Assembly (NCBI RefSeq): GCF_000172155.1
Contig: NZ_ABIZ01000001.1
Span: 6,171,105-6,235,104, forward strand
DNA: 64,000 bases
Source of the DNA: Verrucomicrobium spinosum DSM 4136 = JCM 18804
Lineage (GTDB): Bacteria; Verrucomicrobiota; Verrucomicrobiia; Verrucomicrobiales; Verrucomicrobiaceae
Direction of reading: 5' to 3'
Made by a program: the position numbers and the translations under genes. The notes under the pieces are model-generated. The model was given only the letters and a program-made list of their open reading frames with translations, was not told the DNA's origin and searched no databases. Below, one piece after another: positions 39,308-49,272 of this stretch (positions are counted from its first letter, which is position 1; each line of letters opens with the position of its first letter).

Positions 39308-39337
39308 TTATTGTGCCCAGGATCCGAAAATGTGCAA
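39308..39337 (-). promoter_or_regulatory. Candidate sigma-70-like promoter for tRNA-Glu
   Basis: On the minus strand a TTGCAC -35-like box is separated by 18 bases from a CAATAA -10-like box, which ends 14 bases before the tRNA 5' end. Both boxes are imperfect. Confidence 0.3.
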
Positions 39338-39357
39338 CTGGATTTTGCTCATTTTCT

Positions 39358-40701
39358 TCAACTTTTCTTCTTTTCTTGGATCAGCAGACGGGCAGCCGTG
39401 CGGGCCGTCGCCCCTGCATGGGCACGCAGTGCCTCGCGGCCTGCATGTGCCATGGCCTGAGCCTCCTGCGGATGTCGCAGAAGATGGTCCAGATGCCCGT
39501 GCAGGGCCGCAAAATCCGCCACCTGGGCGGCCCCCTGCCGGAGCAGAAGCACGCGCACGAGGGCACTGAAGTTTTCCATGTGCGGGCCGAACAGGACCGG
39601 CTTGCCCAGCATGACTGCCTCTGCGGGATTCTGCCCGCCCGTGGCGAGGAAACTCTTCCCAACCACCACCAGCGTGGCCAGCCCCTGCCATGCCTTCAGC
39701 TCTCCGGTCGTATCCACCAGCAGGCAGTCCGGAGCAGCGGCCTGCTCGCGGTCCACCATGCTTCGCCGCCGCACTTTCAGCTCCATCGCCCCCAGCCGCT
39801 GCTGAATCTCCGCCGCCCGCTCCACATGGCGCGGCACCAGCATCAGGAAGAGCGCGGGATGCTCCCCCCGCAGCCGCAGGTAAACCCTGGCAATTTCCTC
39901 TTCCTCCCCCGCATGGGTGCTGGCGGCCAGCAGGACGGGACGAGTGAGGCGGATCCCCTCACGCTCCAGGATCCGGCGAAACTCCGCGATCTGCTCCACC
40001 GGTTCCCGGTCACCGACCTCATCAAACTTGATGCTGCCCGTCCAGGCCACCCGCGCAGGATCCAGCCCCAGCGAAAGCCAACGCTCCACATCCTCTGGCT
40101 CCTGCACCATCACCTCCTCCAGCAGGGTGAAGATCGGCCTCACCAGGGCTCGCAGCTGTCGGTAGCGCCTTTCGGAGCGAGGGGACAGGCGTGCGTTCAC
40201 GAGCCGCACCGGGATAGCCCGGCGCGAGGCTGCCTGCACCAGATTGGGCCACACCTCCGCCTCCACCAGCACGATCTGCGTGGGCCGGATGGCCGACAGA
40301 CAACGACGCACCACAAACCAGCCGTCCAGCGGACTGTAGAGGGGAACGACGTGGCCCGGAAGTTCCGCCGCCAGTTTCTCCGCCTGTGCCATGCCCGTGG
40401 GAGTCGTGGTCGTGATCACGATCCCCACTCGGGACCTCTGCCGCACCAGTTCGTGCACCAGCTTCACCGCGATGCCCACCTCCCCCACGCTTACCGCGTG
40501 CACCCAGATCACTTCAGCATGGGAGCGGCGCAAGTCGTCCAGTTTCGCCCGCGCTGACTCGGAGAAGAAGCCCAACCTCTGCCAGAGATCACGCCAGCGA
40601 CCGCCCCGGGCTCGCATCTTCTTGATCGCCCCCGGCAGCATCACCAGGAGCATGATCGGCAGGATCAGATTGTAACACAGCAGCACCAGGGTTCTCGGCA
40701 T
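39358..40701 (-). CDS. waaA: 3-deoxy-D-manno-octulosonic acid (Kdo) transferase
   Basis: About 447 residues from the ATG at 40701, chosen because PRTLVLLCYNLILPIMLLVM aligns with the N-terminal membrane helix of WaaA/KdtA; the frame stays open 19 codons upstream. Motifs: WVHAVSVGEVG near the N-terminus, VLVEAEVWPNLV, GSIKFDEV, and TGGQNPAEAVMLGKPVLFGPHMENF in the donor-binding half. It adds Kdo from CMP-Kdo to lipid IVA at the inner membrane, downstream of the LpxC/LpxA steps encoded 5 kb away. Its first 113 bases overlap the 3' end of rsmD. Confidence 0.95.
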   Translation of the reverse strand: MPRTLVLLCYNLILPIMLLVMLPGAIKKMRARGGRWRDLWQRLGFFSESARAKLDDLRRSHAEVIWVHAVSVGEVGIAVKLVHELVRQRSRVGIVITTTTPTGMAQAEKLAAELPGHVVPLYSPLDGWFVVRRCLSAIRPTQIVLVEAEVWPNLVQAASRRAIPVRLVNARLSPRSERRYRQLRALVRPIFTLLEEVMVQEPEDVERWLSLGLDPARVAWTGSIKFDEVGDREPVEQIAEFRRILEREGIRLTRPVLLAASTHAGEEEEIARVYLRLRGEHPALFLMLVPRHVERAAEIQQRLGAMELKVRRRSMVDREQAAAPDCLLVDTTGELKAWQGLATLVVVGKSFLATGGQNPAEAVMLGKPVLFGPHMENFSALVRVLLLRQGAAQVADFAALHGHLDHLLRHPQEAQAMAHAGREALRAHAGATARTAARLLIQEKKKS

Positions 40702-41269
40702 CGGATATTGTCGGAAGTTGCAGCAGCAGAATGCGGGTGGAGCCATAGGAACGATCACGCACCACCTCCCAGTTCGGAATAACCCCGCTGTCGCGTTTTG
40801 TCACCATGGTTTCCAGCACCAGCCATCCCCCCGGTGCCAGCACCTTCGGGAGGGATTCGTTGGCCAGCAGCAATCCGGCAAAGTCTGTATCCCCCGGTTT
40901 TTTCGTATAAGGAGGATCGGCAAACACAAGGTCAAACTTCGCACCGGTATCGGCCAGCCGACGCAGAGCCGCAAAGGCATCCGCCTTCGTCACCTTGCCG
41001 CCGGCGAGCTTCGTCTTGCTCAGGTTCTCCTGGATGAGCGTGGCGGCGGACCCATGCTGTTCCACAAACAGCGCTTCCTTCGCCCCTCTGCTCAAGCACT
41101 CCAGGCCCAGAGCACCGGAACCTGCAAAGAGATCCAGCACCCTGGCTTCCTGCACCAGGTCGCCCAGCATCGAAAACAACGCCTCCCGCACCCGGTCTGC
41201 GGTGGGGCGGGCCACCATGGCGGGTACTTTGAGGTGAATGCCGCCAGCGCGGCCTGCGATGATTCTCAT
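40589..41269 (-). CDS. rsmD: 16S rRNA (guanine966-N2)-methyltransferase RsmD
   Basis: 226 residues from MRIIAGRAGG at 41269, the canonical RsmD start; a longer frame begins at 41308. It shows RPTADRVREALFSML, SAM motif VLDLFAGSGALGLECLSRG, and catalytic FDLVFADPPY. After the usual end (YGSTRILLLQL) the frame runs on for about 40 low-complexity residues that overlap the start of waaA by 113 bp. That tail is not a family feature and probably exists only because of the overlap. The gene sits next to waaA rather than the frequent partner coaD. Confidence 0.93.
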   Translation of the reverse strand: MRIIAGRAGGIHLKVPAMVARPTADRVREALFSMLGDLVQEARVLDLFAGSGALGLECLSRGAKEALFVEQHGSAATLIQENLSKTKLAGGKVTKADAFAALRRLADTGAKFDLVFADPPYTKKPGDTDFAGLLLANESLPKVLAPGGWLVLETMVTKRDSGVIPNWEVVRDRSYGSTRILLLQLPTISDAENPGAAVLQSDPADHAPGDAAGGDQEDASPGRSLA

Positions 41270-41359
41270 GATGAGGCGGAAAAGTTTCACCCCTATACCG
41301 GGATGCACCGCCGTTCAATACGAGGCTACAGTCTCCACTCGTTCCTTCACACTCAGCGC

Positions 41360-42331
41360 TTATGACTTGCCCTTGCCCTCACGCTCCATGATCTCCTGCC
41401 GCGCCCGTTCCAGAAGCTGACGCTCCTCATGAGTGAGGCTGCCCAGTCCTTGTTTGGCAATTTTGTCCAAAATGGGGTCGATCTCCCGCTCGATGAACTC
41501 CTTCTTCGTCAGGGCGGGCACAAAGGAGCCTGAATCTGGCTCATTCACATCCACCACTCGACGGCGGCGGACGTTGGTGGCGGCCACAGCCGGGCGCCCG
41601 GCCTCGCGACGCTGCCGCTCATGCCAGAGCCGCTCGTAGGTCACGGGTGTCCCGCCATACCCCAAAAGACGCATGAACCACATCCCGGTGAGTGCCCCGC
41701 CCAGGTGGGCAAAATGAGCCACACCCGTGTCGATCACTCGCAGCATCTCCAGCACACCCAATACCGCGCTGACGCCCATGACGACCAACGCCAGCGTCCA
41801 CATCCGCACCCGGACGGGAATGATCAAAGAAATCATGGCTGTGACCACCTCCTGCGGGAGCATGACCGCCATGGCCACAAACACCCCGATCACGGCAGCA
41901 GAAGCCCCGATCACGGCATGCTGCTGACCGGCCATCCAACCCACCAGCACCTCCAGGAAAGCCCCCCCAAGCCCGGCAATGAAATAAATATACAGGAAGT
42001 AGCGGGGCCCCACCAGAGACTGCAACCCTTTGCCAGAGAAGAAGAGCATCAGGCAGTTGCACACCAGGTGGAACAGATTCCCGTGGACAAACATGTGCGT
42101 GACCAGCGTCCAGACCCGACCTTGTAGCAGCGCCTGGAGGGAGAACGCCCCCCAAGGTTGCCAGTCTGTGGTCCCGTCAGGCATGACCACTACCGATGAT
42201 CCCACGCCAAACACCTGCAGCACAAATACCGCCACATTGATGATTACCAGAAGCGTAACGGCATCCGGCCACATGACCTCCAACCAGCGGGAAGGCTGGG
42301 GGCCACGCATGTAGTCACGATCACTCAGCAT
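41360..42331 (-). CDS. Rhomboid-family intramembrane serine protease
   Basis: 323 residues. Hydrophobic segments start at TLLVIINVAVFVLQVFGVG. The rhomboid signature HMFVHGNLFHLVCNCLMLFFSG, the serine motif GASAAVIG (catalytic Ser) and the His motif AHFAHLGGALTGMWFMRLLG are all present. A soluble C-terminal tail (DPILDKIAKQGLGSLTHEE) resembles the small DUF6576-type domain found on many rhomboids. It cleaves membrane-protein substrates within the bilayer; substrates unknown. Confidence 0.95.
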   Translation of the reverse strand: MLSDRDYMRGPQPSRWLEVMWPDAVTLLVIINVAVFVLQVFGVGSSVVVMPDGTTDWQPWGAFSLQALLQGRVWTLVTHMFVHGNLFHLVCNCLMLFFSGKGLQSLVGPRYFLYIYFIAGLGGAFLEVLVGWMAGQQHAVIGASAAVIGVFVAMAVMLPQEVVTAMISLIIPVRVRMWTLALVVMGVSAVLGVLEMLRVIDTGVAHFAHLGGALTGMWFMRLLGYGGTPVTYERLWHERQRREAGRPAVAATNVRRRRVVDVNEPDSGSFVPALTKKEFIEREIDPILDKIAKQGLGSLTHEERQLLERARQEIMEREGKGKS

Positions 42332-42361
42332 ATCGCTATTTCTGCTATACCATAAAACGAC

Positions 42362-42859
42362 TCACAACACCAAGTCCACGTGAGAAAATTGCCCGGCGTC
42401 GGTGTCGTACAGCCCAAACCCCGGATTGCCAAACCGTCCCATGAGCTCTCCAGGGTTCGCCCAGAGGGTCTTCCCCACTTGGTGAACGTAGCGCTGATGG
42501 TCGTGGCCGCTGAAGACCGCCTCGTAGGCGCCACTCTCAGCCAGACGGCGGGAAATGTCCGGATAGTGGTTGAGGGCGATTTTCTTTCCGGCCAACTCCA
42601 GCTCCGCCAGGAGCCCATGCAACGTCACGTGAGTGTGCTTGCCCGCCACCCGGGAGAGCAGGAACTGGTCGCCATCATTGTTCCCAAAAACCACATGGAT
42701 GGGGCCAGAGAAGCTCTCCGCCAGCTGGGCCAGCGTGAATGGAGCGCAAAAGTCACCCAGAAACACCAGCACCTCCGCCTCCAGCTCCCTGACCTGCCGG
42801 GTCGCGGCAGTCAGATGATGCAGATGGTCGTGGATGTCACTGAGAACAGCAATTTTCAT
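42362..42859 (-). CDS. YfcE/MJ0936-family metallophosphoesterase
   Basis: 165 residues. All metal-binding motifs are present: SDIHDHLHHL (D-x-H) at the N-terminus, FLGDFCAPF (GD), VFGNNDGD (GNND), LNHYPD, and SGHDHQRY (GHxH-type). Family members are small dimetal phosphodiesterases; the substrate is not predictable. It lies 30 bp upstream of the rhomboid gene on the same strand. Confidence 0.93.
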   Translation of the reverse strand: MKIAVLSDIHDHLHHLTAATRQVRELEAEVLVFLGDFCAPFTLAQLAESFSGPIHVVFGNNDGDQFLLSRVAGKHTHVTLHGLLAELELAGKKIALNHYPDISRRLAESGAYEAVFSGHDHQRYVHQVGKTLWANPGELMGRFGNPGFGLYDTDAGQFSHVDLVL

Positions 42860-43005
42860 GGCGGCAAGGAACAGACTTTCGGAGGAGTCGCACGTTCGAC
42901 ATGAGACGATTTCTCATTTGACGCGCATTTCAGCGGAGGCTAGGAACTAGCACGAACAAACTTTTGCTGTTCGGGTCAAACGTTTTCGCATCCCCTTCTT
43001 TTTGT

Positions 43006-43602
43006 ATGAATTTGCGCGCCTTCCTGGCCTCCGCCGCCGTTGCCCTGCTTTTTACTGCTGGTATCCGTGCTGAAAACCTTCCGCTTGATCATCCAACGGC
43101 AAAAGTCGTGAACGCTTATCTCGAAGCGGTGGTGAAACAGGATTGGAAGACTGCCTCCACGATGCTGTTGCCCGTTTCTCTGGAGCGCCGGAAAACCCAG
43201 ATGATCAATTCGGTCAAAAACTCCACCACCATGACGGAGGAGGCCGCCAAGCTGAACATGCTGGGCGTAAAGGATGTGGCCGAGCTTCAAAAGATGACCC
43301 CGCAGGAAGCGTATGTCGCGGATCGCGCCGCCGTGCACAGCCGCATGAAGGTGAGCCCGGAGACGATCAAGAAAAAGCAGGAGACCCTCAAGATCAACAT
43401 CCTCGGCCTCGTGTCTGAAGAAGAAGGCAAGATCGTGCATGCCGTGGTCCGCACTCGTCAGGAAACGACCGATGTTGCCATCGAAGAGCTGCTGCTTATT
43501 TCCCTGACCCAGGACAAGCTCGATACGAAGAAGTGGCACGTCGTCCCCGACATGCAGCAGCCCATCACGACGCCTCTGGCCGCCGCCAAGGCCGCCCCCT
43601 GA
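43006..43602 (+). CDS. Hypothetical secreted protein
   Basis: The ATG at 43006 is chosen because it opens on a clean signal peptide (NLRAFLASAAVALLFTAGIRAEN); an upstream in-frame start at 42964 would put 14 residues before it. The mature part (about 175 residues) is helical and Lys-rich, with a pattern (NAYLEAVVKQDWKTASTMLLP) reminiscent of small NTF2-like or DUF4878-type periplasmic domains. No family confirmed. A strong terminator follows. Confidence 0.75.
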   Translation: MNLRAFLASAAVALLFTAGIRAENLPLDHPTAKVVNAYLEAVVKQDWKTASTMLLPVSLERRKTQMINSVKNSTTMTEEAAKLNMLGVKDVAELQKMTPQEAYVADRAAVHSRMKVSPETIKKKQETLKINILGLVSEEEGKIVHAVVRTRQETTDVAIEELLLISLTQDKLDTKKWHVVPDMQQPITTPLAAAKAAP

Positions 43603-43631
43603 TCCAGGGCTCGATAAAGAAGTTTCCCAAC

Positions 43632-43663
43632 ACCGGTGTGGCGCAGGTCACACCGGTTTTTTT
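43632..43663 (+). terminator. Rho-independent terminator
   Basis: A 9-bp perfect stem (ACCGGTGTG / CACACCGGT) around an 8-base loop is followed by seven T. It lies 30 bases after the stop of the secreted-protein gene. Confidence 0.9.
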
Positions 43664-43682
43664 GCACCTGGCCCGCTGCGCG

Positions 43683-43770
43683 GGAGACGAAAGACTTCAA
43701 GACAGAAGACCAAAGACATGACCTGACGCCATTCGCGAAGCGTCAGGTCTTCTGTCTTTCGTCTTCTAGT
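43683..43770. repeat. Inverted repeat with purine-rich GAC-AGAAGAC arms
   Basis: A perfect 10-bp stem GACCTGACGC (43720-43729) / GCGTCAGGTC (43740-43749) encloses a loop containing TTCGCGAA. Outside it the arms extend imperfectly: GACGAAAGAC and GACAGAAGAC on the left, TTCTGTCTTTCGTC on the right. There is no T-run, so if it terminates transcription it does so unconventionally. It lies between convergent genes and looks like a dispersed intergenic repeat. Confidence 0.7.
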
Positions 43771-43800
43771 CTTTTGTCTGGCCGCTCCGCGGCCTACGGC

Positions 43801-46332
43801 CTACGGCCTCACCGTTACGACAAACGCCTTGGCGGGATCGAAGAACCGCGCGGCGGTCTCCTTCACCTGGGCATCCGTCACGGACTCCATGAGTTGCGGC
43901 AGCTTCTGATGATGGCCAAAGCCAAAGCCGTTCAGCTCATCCCAGCCCAGCGCATCCGCCATGGCACCATTCCCCTGCTGTTGACGCAACCAGGAGGATT
44001 TCCACGTGGTCTTGGCGCGTTGCAGTTCGTCGGACTCCAGACCTTCCTTGGCCAGGCTGGCGATCTCTTTCATGAGCTCAGTCTCCACCAGATCCAGCTT
44101 CTTCGGATCGGTGCCAACGTAGAAGTAGAACGCACCCGAGCCCAGTGCGTGGAAGGCCTGCGTCCCCACATAGTAGGCCAGCCCCATCTCTTCGCGGATG
44201 CGGTTGAACAGGCGCGATCCCATGTCACTGCAAGCCTCGTCGATGAGTTGCAGCGCCGGCGCATAGGCATCCTGCATGCCCACCGTCGGGAAGCCGATCA
44301 CCAGCACCCCTTGTTCCTTGTCGAGCTTGAGATCCCAGCGGGCGGCAGCAGCGGTGGGATGATCCGGCGCAAAGCCTGCCGTGGACTTCGTTCCAGGCTT
44401 CAGCTTGCCCAGTCGCTCTTCCACGAGCGCGAGCACCTCCACGGCCTTCACGTCACCGAACACGGACACCACGCCGTTGCCTCCCTGAACCGTGCGCTCC
44501 CAGTGGGCGCGGCACTCTTCTTCGTTCAAGTTGGCCACCGATTGCTGGGTCCCGAGAGCGGTGCGCTCAAAAGCCAGGCCAGCGAACATCTCCCGACGCG
44601 CCCGGCGCAAGGCCACGGTGAGCGGGTCCTCCAGCTCTTCGCGAATGGATGCCTGCTGACGTTTTTGAATCTTGGGCAGGTGGCCTGCCGGGAAGACTGG
44701 CTGCGTGAGAATCTCAGTCAGGAGGTCCAGCGCCACGACTTCGTCCCCCTTCACCACGTCCGCCCCGACCACCAGTCGGTGGGCATCTCCGGTGGAGAGC
44801 AGCGATCCCCCACGATCTTCCAGCACGGCAGCGATCTGCTCATCCGTGCGGCTCTGGGTACCTTTCACCAGCCACTGGGCGGTGATCTGGGTGACCCCGG
44901 CGTTCTCATCCGTTTCCACCGGCACGCCGGCCAGGAACTGAATGCGCGTGGACACCAGCGGCAGGCGAGGGTTCTCGCCAACCAGCAGCGTCATGCCGTT
45001 GCTCAGCGTAAAGCGCTGCGCCTCTTCCCGGTTCACCCGGGCATTGGCCTGGCTCGCCTTCTTCAGGGTGCCCTGCGGATGAAGGGAGACACGGCAGCGA
45101 CGATGCGGCTGAATGTACGTCCGGGCCGCGTTCGTCACGGCGTCCACCGTGAGGGTGCGGATGCGCTCCAGATAGGTGCGATCCTGGTCAAGGTTCCCCA
45201 CCGTCAGCCAGCTGTGACCAAGACTGTTGGCCATGCCACGGGTGGTGCTGCGCAGCCGCAACTGGTGGCTGAGGGTGGCGCGCACTGCCTTGTCGAGCTC
45301 TTCCTGGGTCGGGCCATTTTGACAAATCTTGTCCAGCACCTGACCGAGCGCCTCCTCCACCTTCTCCAGATCTTCCGCATCGCACTCCGCCTCCACGGCG
45401 AAGAGGCCGCGATCCAGCGCTGACCATGCGCCCGCTCCCACCCAGTGGGCAATGCCAAGGCGCTCCCTCAACTCCAGATTGAGACGGGAACTGCGTCCAC
45501 TGCCGAGAATGAAACCCAGCACATCCAGCGCTGGCTTGTCCGGGTGCGAGTCCCCGTGAATCGGCCAGCCCAGGCTGAGGCGGGCGATGTCGGTGTTGAA
45601 CTCCTTCTCTGACTGACGCGGGGCCACCTGCACGGGCTCCTCGGGCATCAGCACCGGCTCATAGGGGCGACGCTCCCAACTGCCAAAATGCTGCTGAATC
45701 GCCGCACGTACGGTGGCGGAATCAAAGGCGCCCACGACCACCAGGAAGCAGTTGTTGGGCACATAGTGCCGCCGCACAAAGCCGACCACATCCTCGCGCC
45801 CTGCCTGATTGAAGATCTCCAGGTGTCCGATGATGGGGTGACGCAGCGGGTGCTCCCGGAAGGCGGTCGCCTGCATCAGATGTTGCAGCACAGACTGGGG
45901 GTCATCGTTGTCCATGGCGAACTCGCGCCGGATCACCTCCTGCTCCTTCACCAGTTCGTCCGCATGGAAGTTCGAGCTGCGGGCCATGTCGGCCAGAATG
46001 TTGAGGTAGCCATCCACGTTCTCGGCCACCCCGTCGATCCAGTACACCGTGCGGTTGAAGGTGGTGTAGGCATTCACATAGCCGCCCAGCGCCTGAATCT
46101 CCTGGGAGATCTGCGGAGCCGTCCGGCGCTCCGTGCCTTTGAAGAACATGTGCTCTACCAGGTGGGCCAGGCCTGCCCCGGTCCACTTTTCCTCATGCAG
46201 GCTGCCCGCTTTGACCCACAGCTGCACGCTCGCCAGCGGGTGCGCGTGGTCTTCCAGGAGAATCACCTCCAAGCCATTGTCCAGGGTGTGCAGTTGGGCG
46301 GCGTTGGGAGGGATGGTGAGATCACTTTTCAT
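43801..46332 (-). CDS. M16-family zinc metallopeptidase (insulinase/PqqL type)
   Basis: 843 residues, two M16 halves in one chain. The N-terminal half has the inverted zinc motif HLVEH at 57-61 (GAGLAHLVEHMFFKG) and the downstream Glu region (EQEVIRREFAMDNDDP). The C-terminal half, starting near residue 425 (RFTLSNGMTLLVGENPRLPLVS), lacks the motif and is the non-catalytic partner domain. No signal peptide is visible, so it is probably cytoplasmic. Substrate unknown. Confidence 0.93.
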   Translation of the reverse strand: MKSDLTIPPNAAQLHTLDNGLEVILLEDHAHPLASVQLWVKAGSLHEEKWTGAGLAHLVEHMFFKGTERRTAPQISQEIQALGGYVNAYTTFNRTVYWIDGVAENVDGYLNILADMARSSNFHADELVKEQEVIRREFAMDNDDPQSVLQHLMQATAFREHPLRHPIIGHLEIFNQAGREDVVGFVRRHYVPNNCFLVVVGAFDSATVRAAIQQHFGSWERRPYEPVLMPEEPVQVAPRQSEKEFNTDIARLSLGWPIHGDSHPDKPALDVLGFILGSGRSSRLNLELRERLGIAHWVGAGAWSALDRGLFAVEAECDAEDLEKVEEALGQVLDKICQNGPTQEELDKAVRATLSHQLRLRSTTRGMANSLGHSWLTVGNLDQDRTYLERIRTLTVDAVTNAARTYIQPHRRCRVSLHPQGTLKKASQANARVNREEAQRFTLSNGMTLLVGENPRLPLVSTRIQFLAGVPVETDENAGVTQITAQWLVKGTQSRTDEQIAAVLEDRGGSLLSTGDAHRLVVGADVVKGDEVVALDLLTEILTQPVFPAGHLPKIQKRQQASIREELEDPLTVALRRARREMFAGLAFERTALGTQQSVANLNEEECRAHWERTVQGGNGVVSVFGDVKAVEVLALVEERLGKLKPGTKSTAGFAPDHPTAAAARWDLKLDKEQGVLVIGFPTVGMQDAYAPALQLIDEACSDMGSRLFNRIREEMGLAYYVGTQAFHALGSGAFYFYVGTDPKKLDLVETELMKEIASLAKEGLESDELQRAKTTWKSSWLRQQQGNGAMADALGWDELNGFGFGHHQKLPQLMESVTDAQVKETAARFFDPAKAFVVTVRP

Positions 46333-46423
46333 GGAGTCAGATTGAGATCGGCGGGAATGCAGTCTTCACGCCGGTGGAAAGGGGCTGGATTGGGATACGA
46401 ACAGAGAGTCGAAGCAGAGGACT

Positions 46424-46816
46424 TCAGCGACGGCGGGCGACTTGAAACGGACGCCGCAGCGCCTCCATCAAGTCCACCCCGTCGGAAAAGTCATCAATGG
46501 AATCGGTCTCGTTCCTTCCGAAATAGCCGACTCCAATGAGGTTGTACACCATGTTTCCGACGTCCTCGCTGCGTTCGAGGCCCCAGTCCCGGATGACAAA
46601 TGCCGCCATGGGACCAAATTCCAGCACCGCCAGGTCCCTGAAACCCGAGAGCAGCTCCCGGCCATTGACGTGACGGTCTTCGTCATTTTCGCGCTCCAGC
46701 ATCTTCACCGTGTGGCCCAGGGCCTGGCACAGAAAAGCATAGCTCTCTGGAGCATAGCGATTGTCGCGCTGCTGCACCTCATGAACGGCAAGCTGGAGGG
46801 CAAAGGAATCTCTCAT
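46424..46816 (-). CDS. Minf_1886 family protein
   Basis: About 130 residues from the ATG at 46816; an in-frame TTG at 46855 would add 13 residues that do not fit the family. The pattern RYAPESYAFLCQALGHT..., HVNGRELLSGFRDLAVLEFGPMA, and FGRNETDSIDDFSDG matches what I remember of Minf_1886/TIGR04138, a family restricted largely to Planctomycetes and Verrucomicrobia with no known function. Located just downstream of a tiny membrane-protein gene. Confidence 0.85.
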   Translation of the reverse strand: MRDSFALQLAVHEVQQRDNRYAPESYAFLCQALGHTVKMLERENDEDRHVNGRELLSGFRDLAVLEFGPMAAFVIRDWGLERSEDVGNMVYNLIGVGYFGRNETDSIDDFSDGVDLMEALRRPFQVARRR

Positions 46817-46867
46817 GAACGGAAAAAGCTGGTGGGGGTACCCAAGATGACGCAAAGGCGGAGTGGG

Positions 46868-47032
46868 TCAATCTGGAGCCGCTTGTGGGGGCTCCACCTC
46901 CTCTATTGCGGGGATGACCGCCTTGGGAAGCTCCGTCTGGACGCCACGATGACGGCACGCCTTCACCCCGGCACCCAGCAGCAGCAGGGCCAGAATGCCG
47001 AGGATCAGTTTCTTTTCATCAGGGGAGACCAT
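46868..47032 (-). CDS. Small single-pass membrane protein
   Basis: 54 residues from the ATG at 47032. A hydrophobic helix ([17 protein letters not shown]) is followed by a short Pro/Glu-rich tail. It lies 51 bp upstream of the Minf_1886 gene on the same strand and divergent from glnS. No family recognised; real expression is uncertain. Confidence 0.5.
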   Translation of the reverse strand: MVSPDEKKLILGILALLLLGAGVKACRHRGVQTELPKAVIPAIEEVEPPQAAPD

Positions 47033-47138
47033 GGAGGAATCCGCACCTCTGGGCGCAACCTTCGCACTCGTCAAGCGTCCCACCCCTCATTCTCCATTGA
47101 CTCCGCCCCCTTGCAAAGGCACTCATCTTTCCCGTTCC

Positions 47139-48842
<1,704 letters not shown>

Positions 48843-48884
48843 GACAGGTTTCCAACCTGTCCGTACCGCAGGATTCCATCCTGC
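48843..48884. repeat. Tandem pair of short hairpins with TCC loops
   Basis: Two consecutive palindromes share one plan: GACAGGTT-TCC-AACCTGTC and GCAGGAT-TCC-ATCCTGC. They begin immediately after the glnS stop and could act as an RNA processing or termination signal. A hairpin of similar size occurs at 56836. Confidence 0.7.
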
Positions 48885-48905
48885 TTCTTCACCCCCCCAA
48901 CCACC

Positions 48906-49259
48906 ATGTCCCCCACCCTCGAAGACTCCCCTTTCGGCGGCCTGAGTTCTTCAGGTCTGCCACCGGGGCCTTCGGCCAAGGGTGGCCCCGACTCACCTCA
49001 AAACCGGTGGAAGATGGGCAAGGTCACGCTACAGCGTGAGACCGCCCATCGCGGCGGAAAGACGGTCATCGTGATCAAAGACTTCGCCTCCCATCTCCCC
49101 GCCTCCGTCATCGAGCAGATCGGCAAACGCGTCCGGGCCGCCTGCGGATGCGGCGGTACGTTCAAGGACCGCCGCATCGAGATCCAGGGAGATCAGGTGG
49201 ACCGCATCCGCAAGGTCCTCGAAGCGGAAGGCTTCGAGGTCGGCGGCATCAAGAAATAA
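48906..49259 (+). CDS. SUI1/YciH-like translation initiation factor
   Basis: 117 residues. After a poorly conserved N-terminus the core VTLQRETAHRGGKTVIVIKDF..., GKRVRAACGCGGTFKDRRIEIQGDQVDRI, and EAEGFEVGGIKK is the eIF1/SUI1 fold as in E. coli YciH. Known role of the family: influences start-site selection or acts as a stress-related ribosome factor. It follows glnS by 63 bp. Confidence 0.93.
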   Translation: MSPTLEDSPFGGLSSSGLPPGPSAKGGPDSPQNRWKMGKVTLQRETAHRGGKTVIVIKDFASHLPASVIEQIGKRVRAACGCGGTFKDRRIEIQGDQVDRIRKVLEAEGFEVGGIKK

Positions 49260-49272
49260 CGTCCGGGGTTGC

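Noticed and set aside
39298-40557. A 419-codon plus-strand frame opposite waaA
   Set aside because: WaaA is unambiguous on the other strand; the frame is rich in His/Gln/Pro without structure.
43636-45423. A 595-codon plus-strand frame opposite the M16 peptidase
   Set aside because: It begins within a terminator and runs antisense to a clear M16 peptidase.
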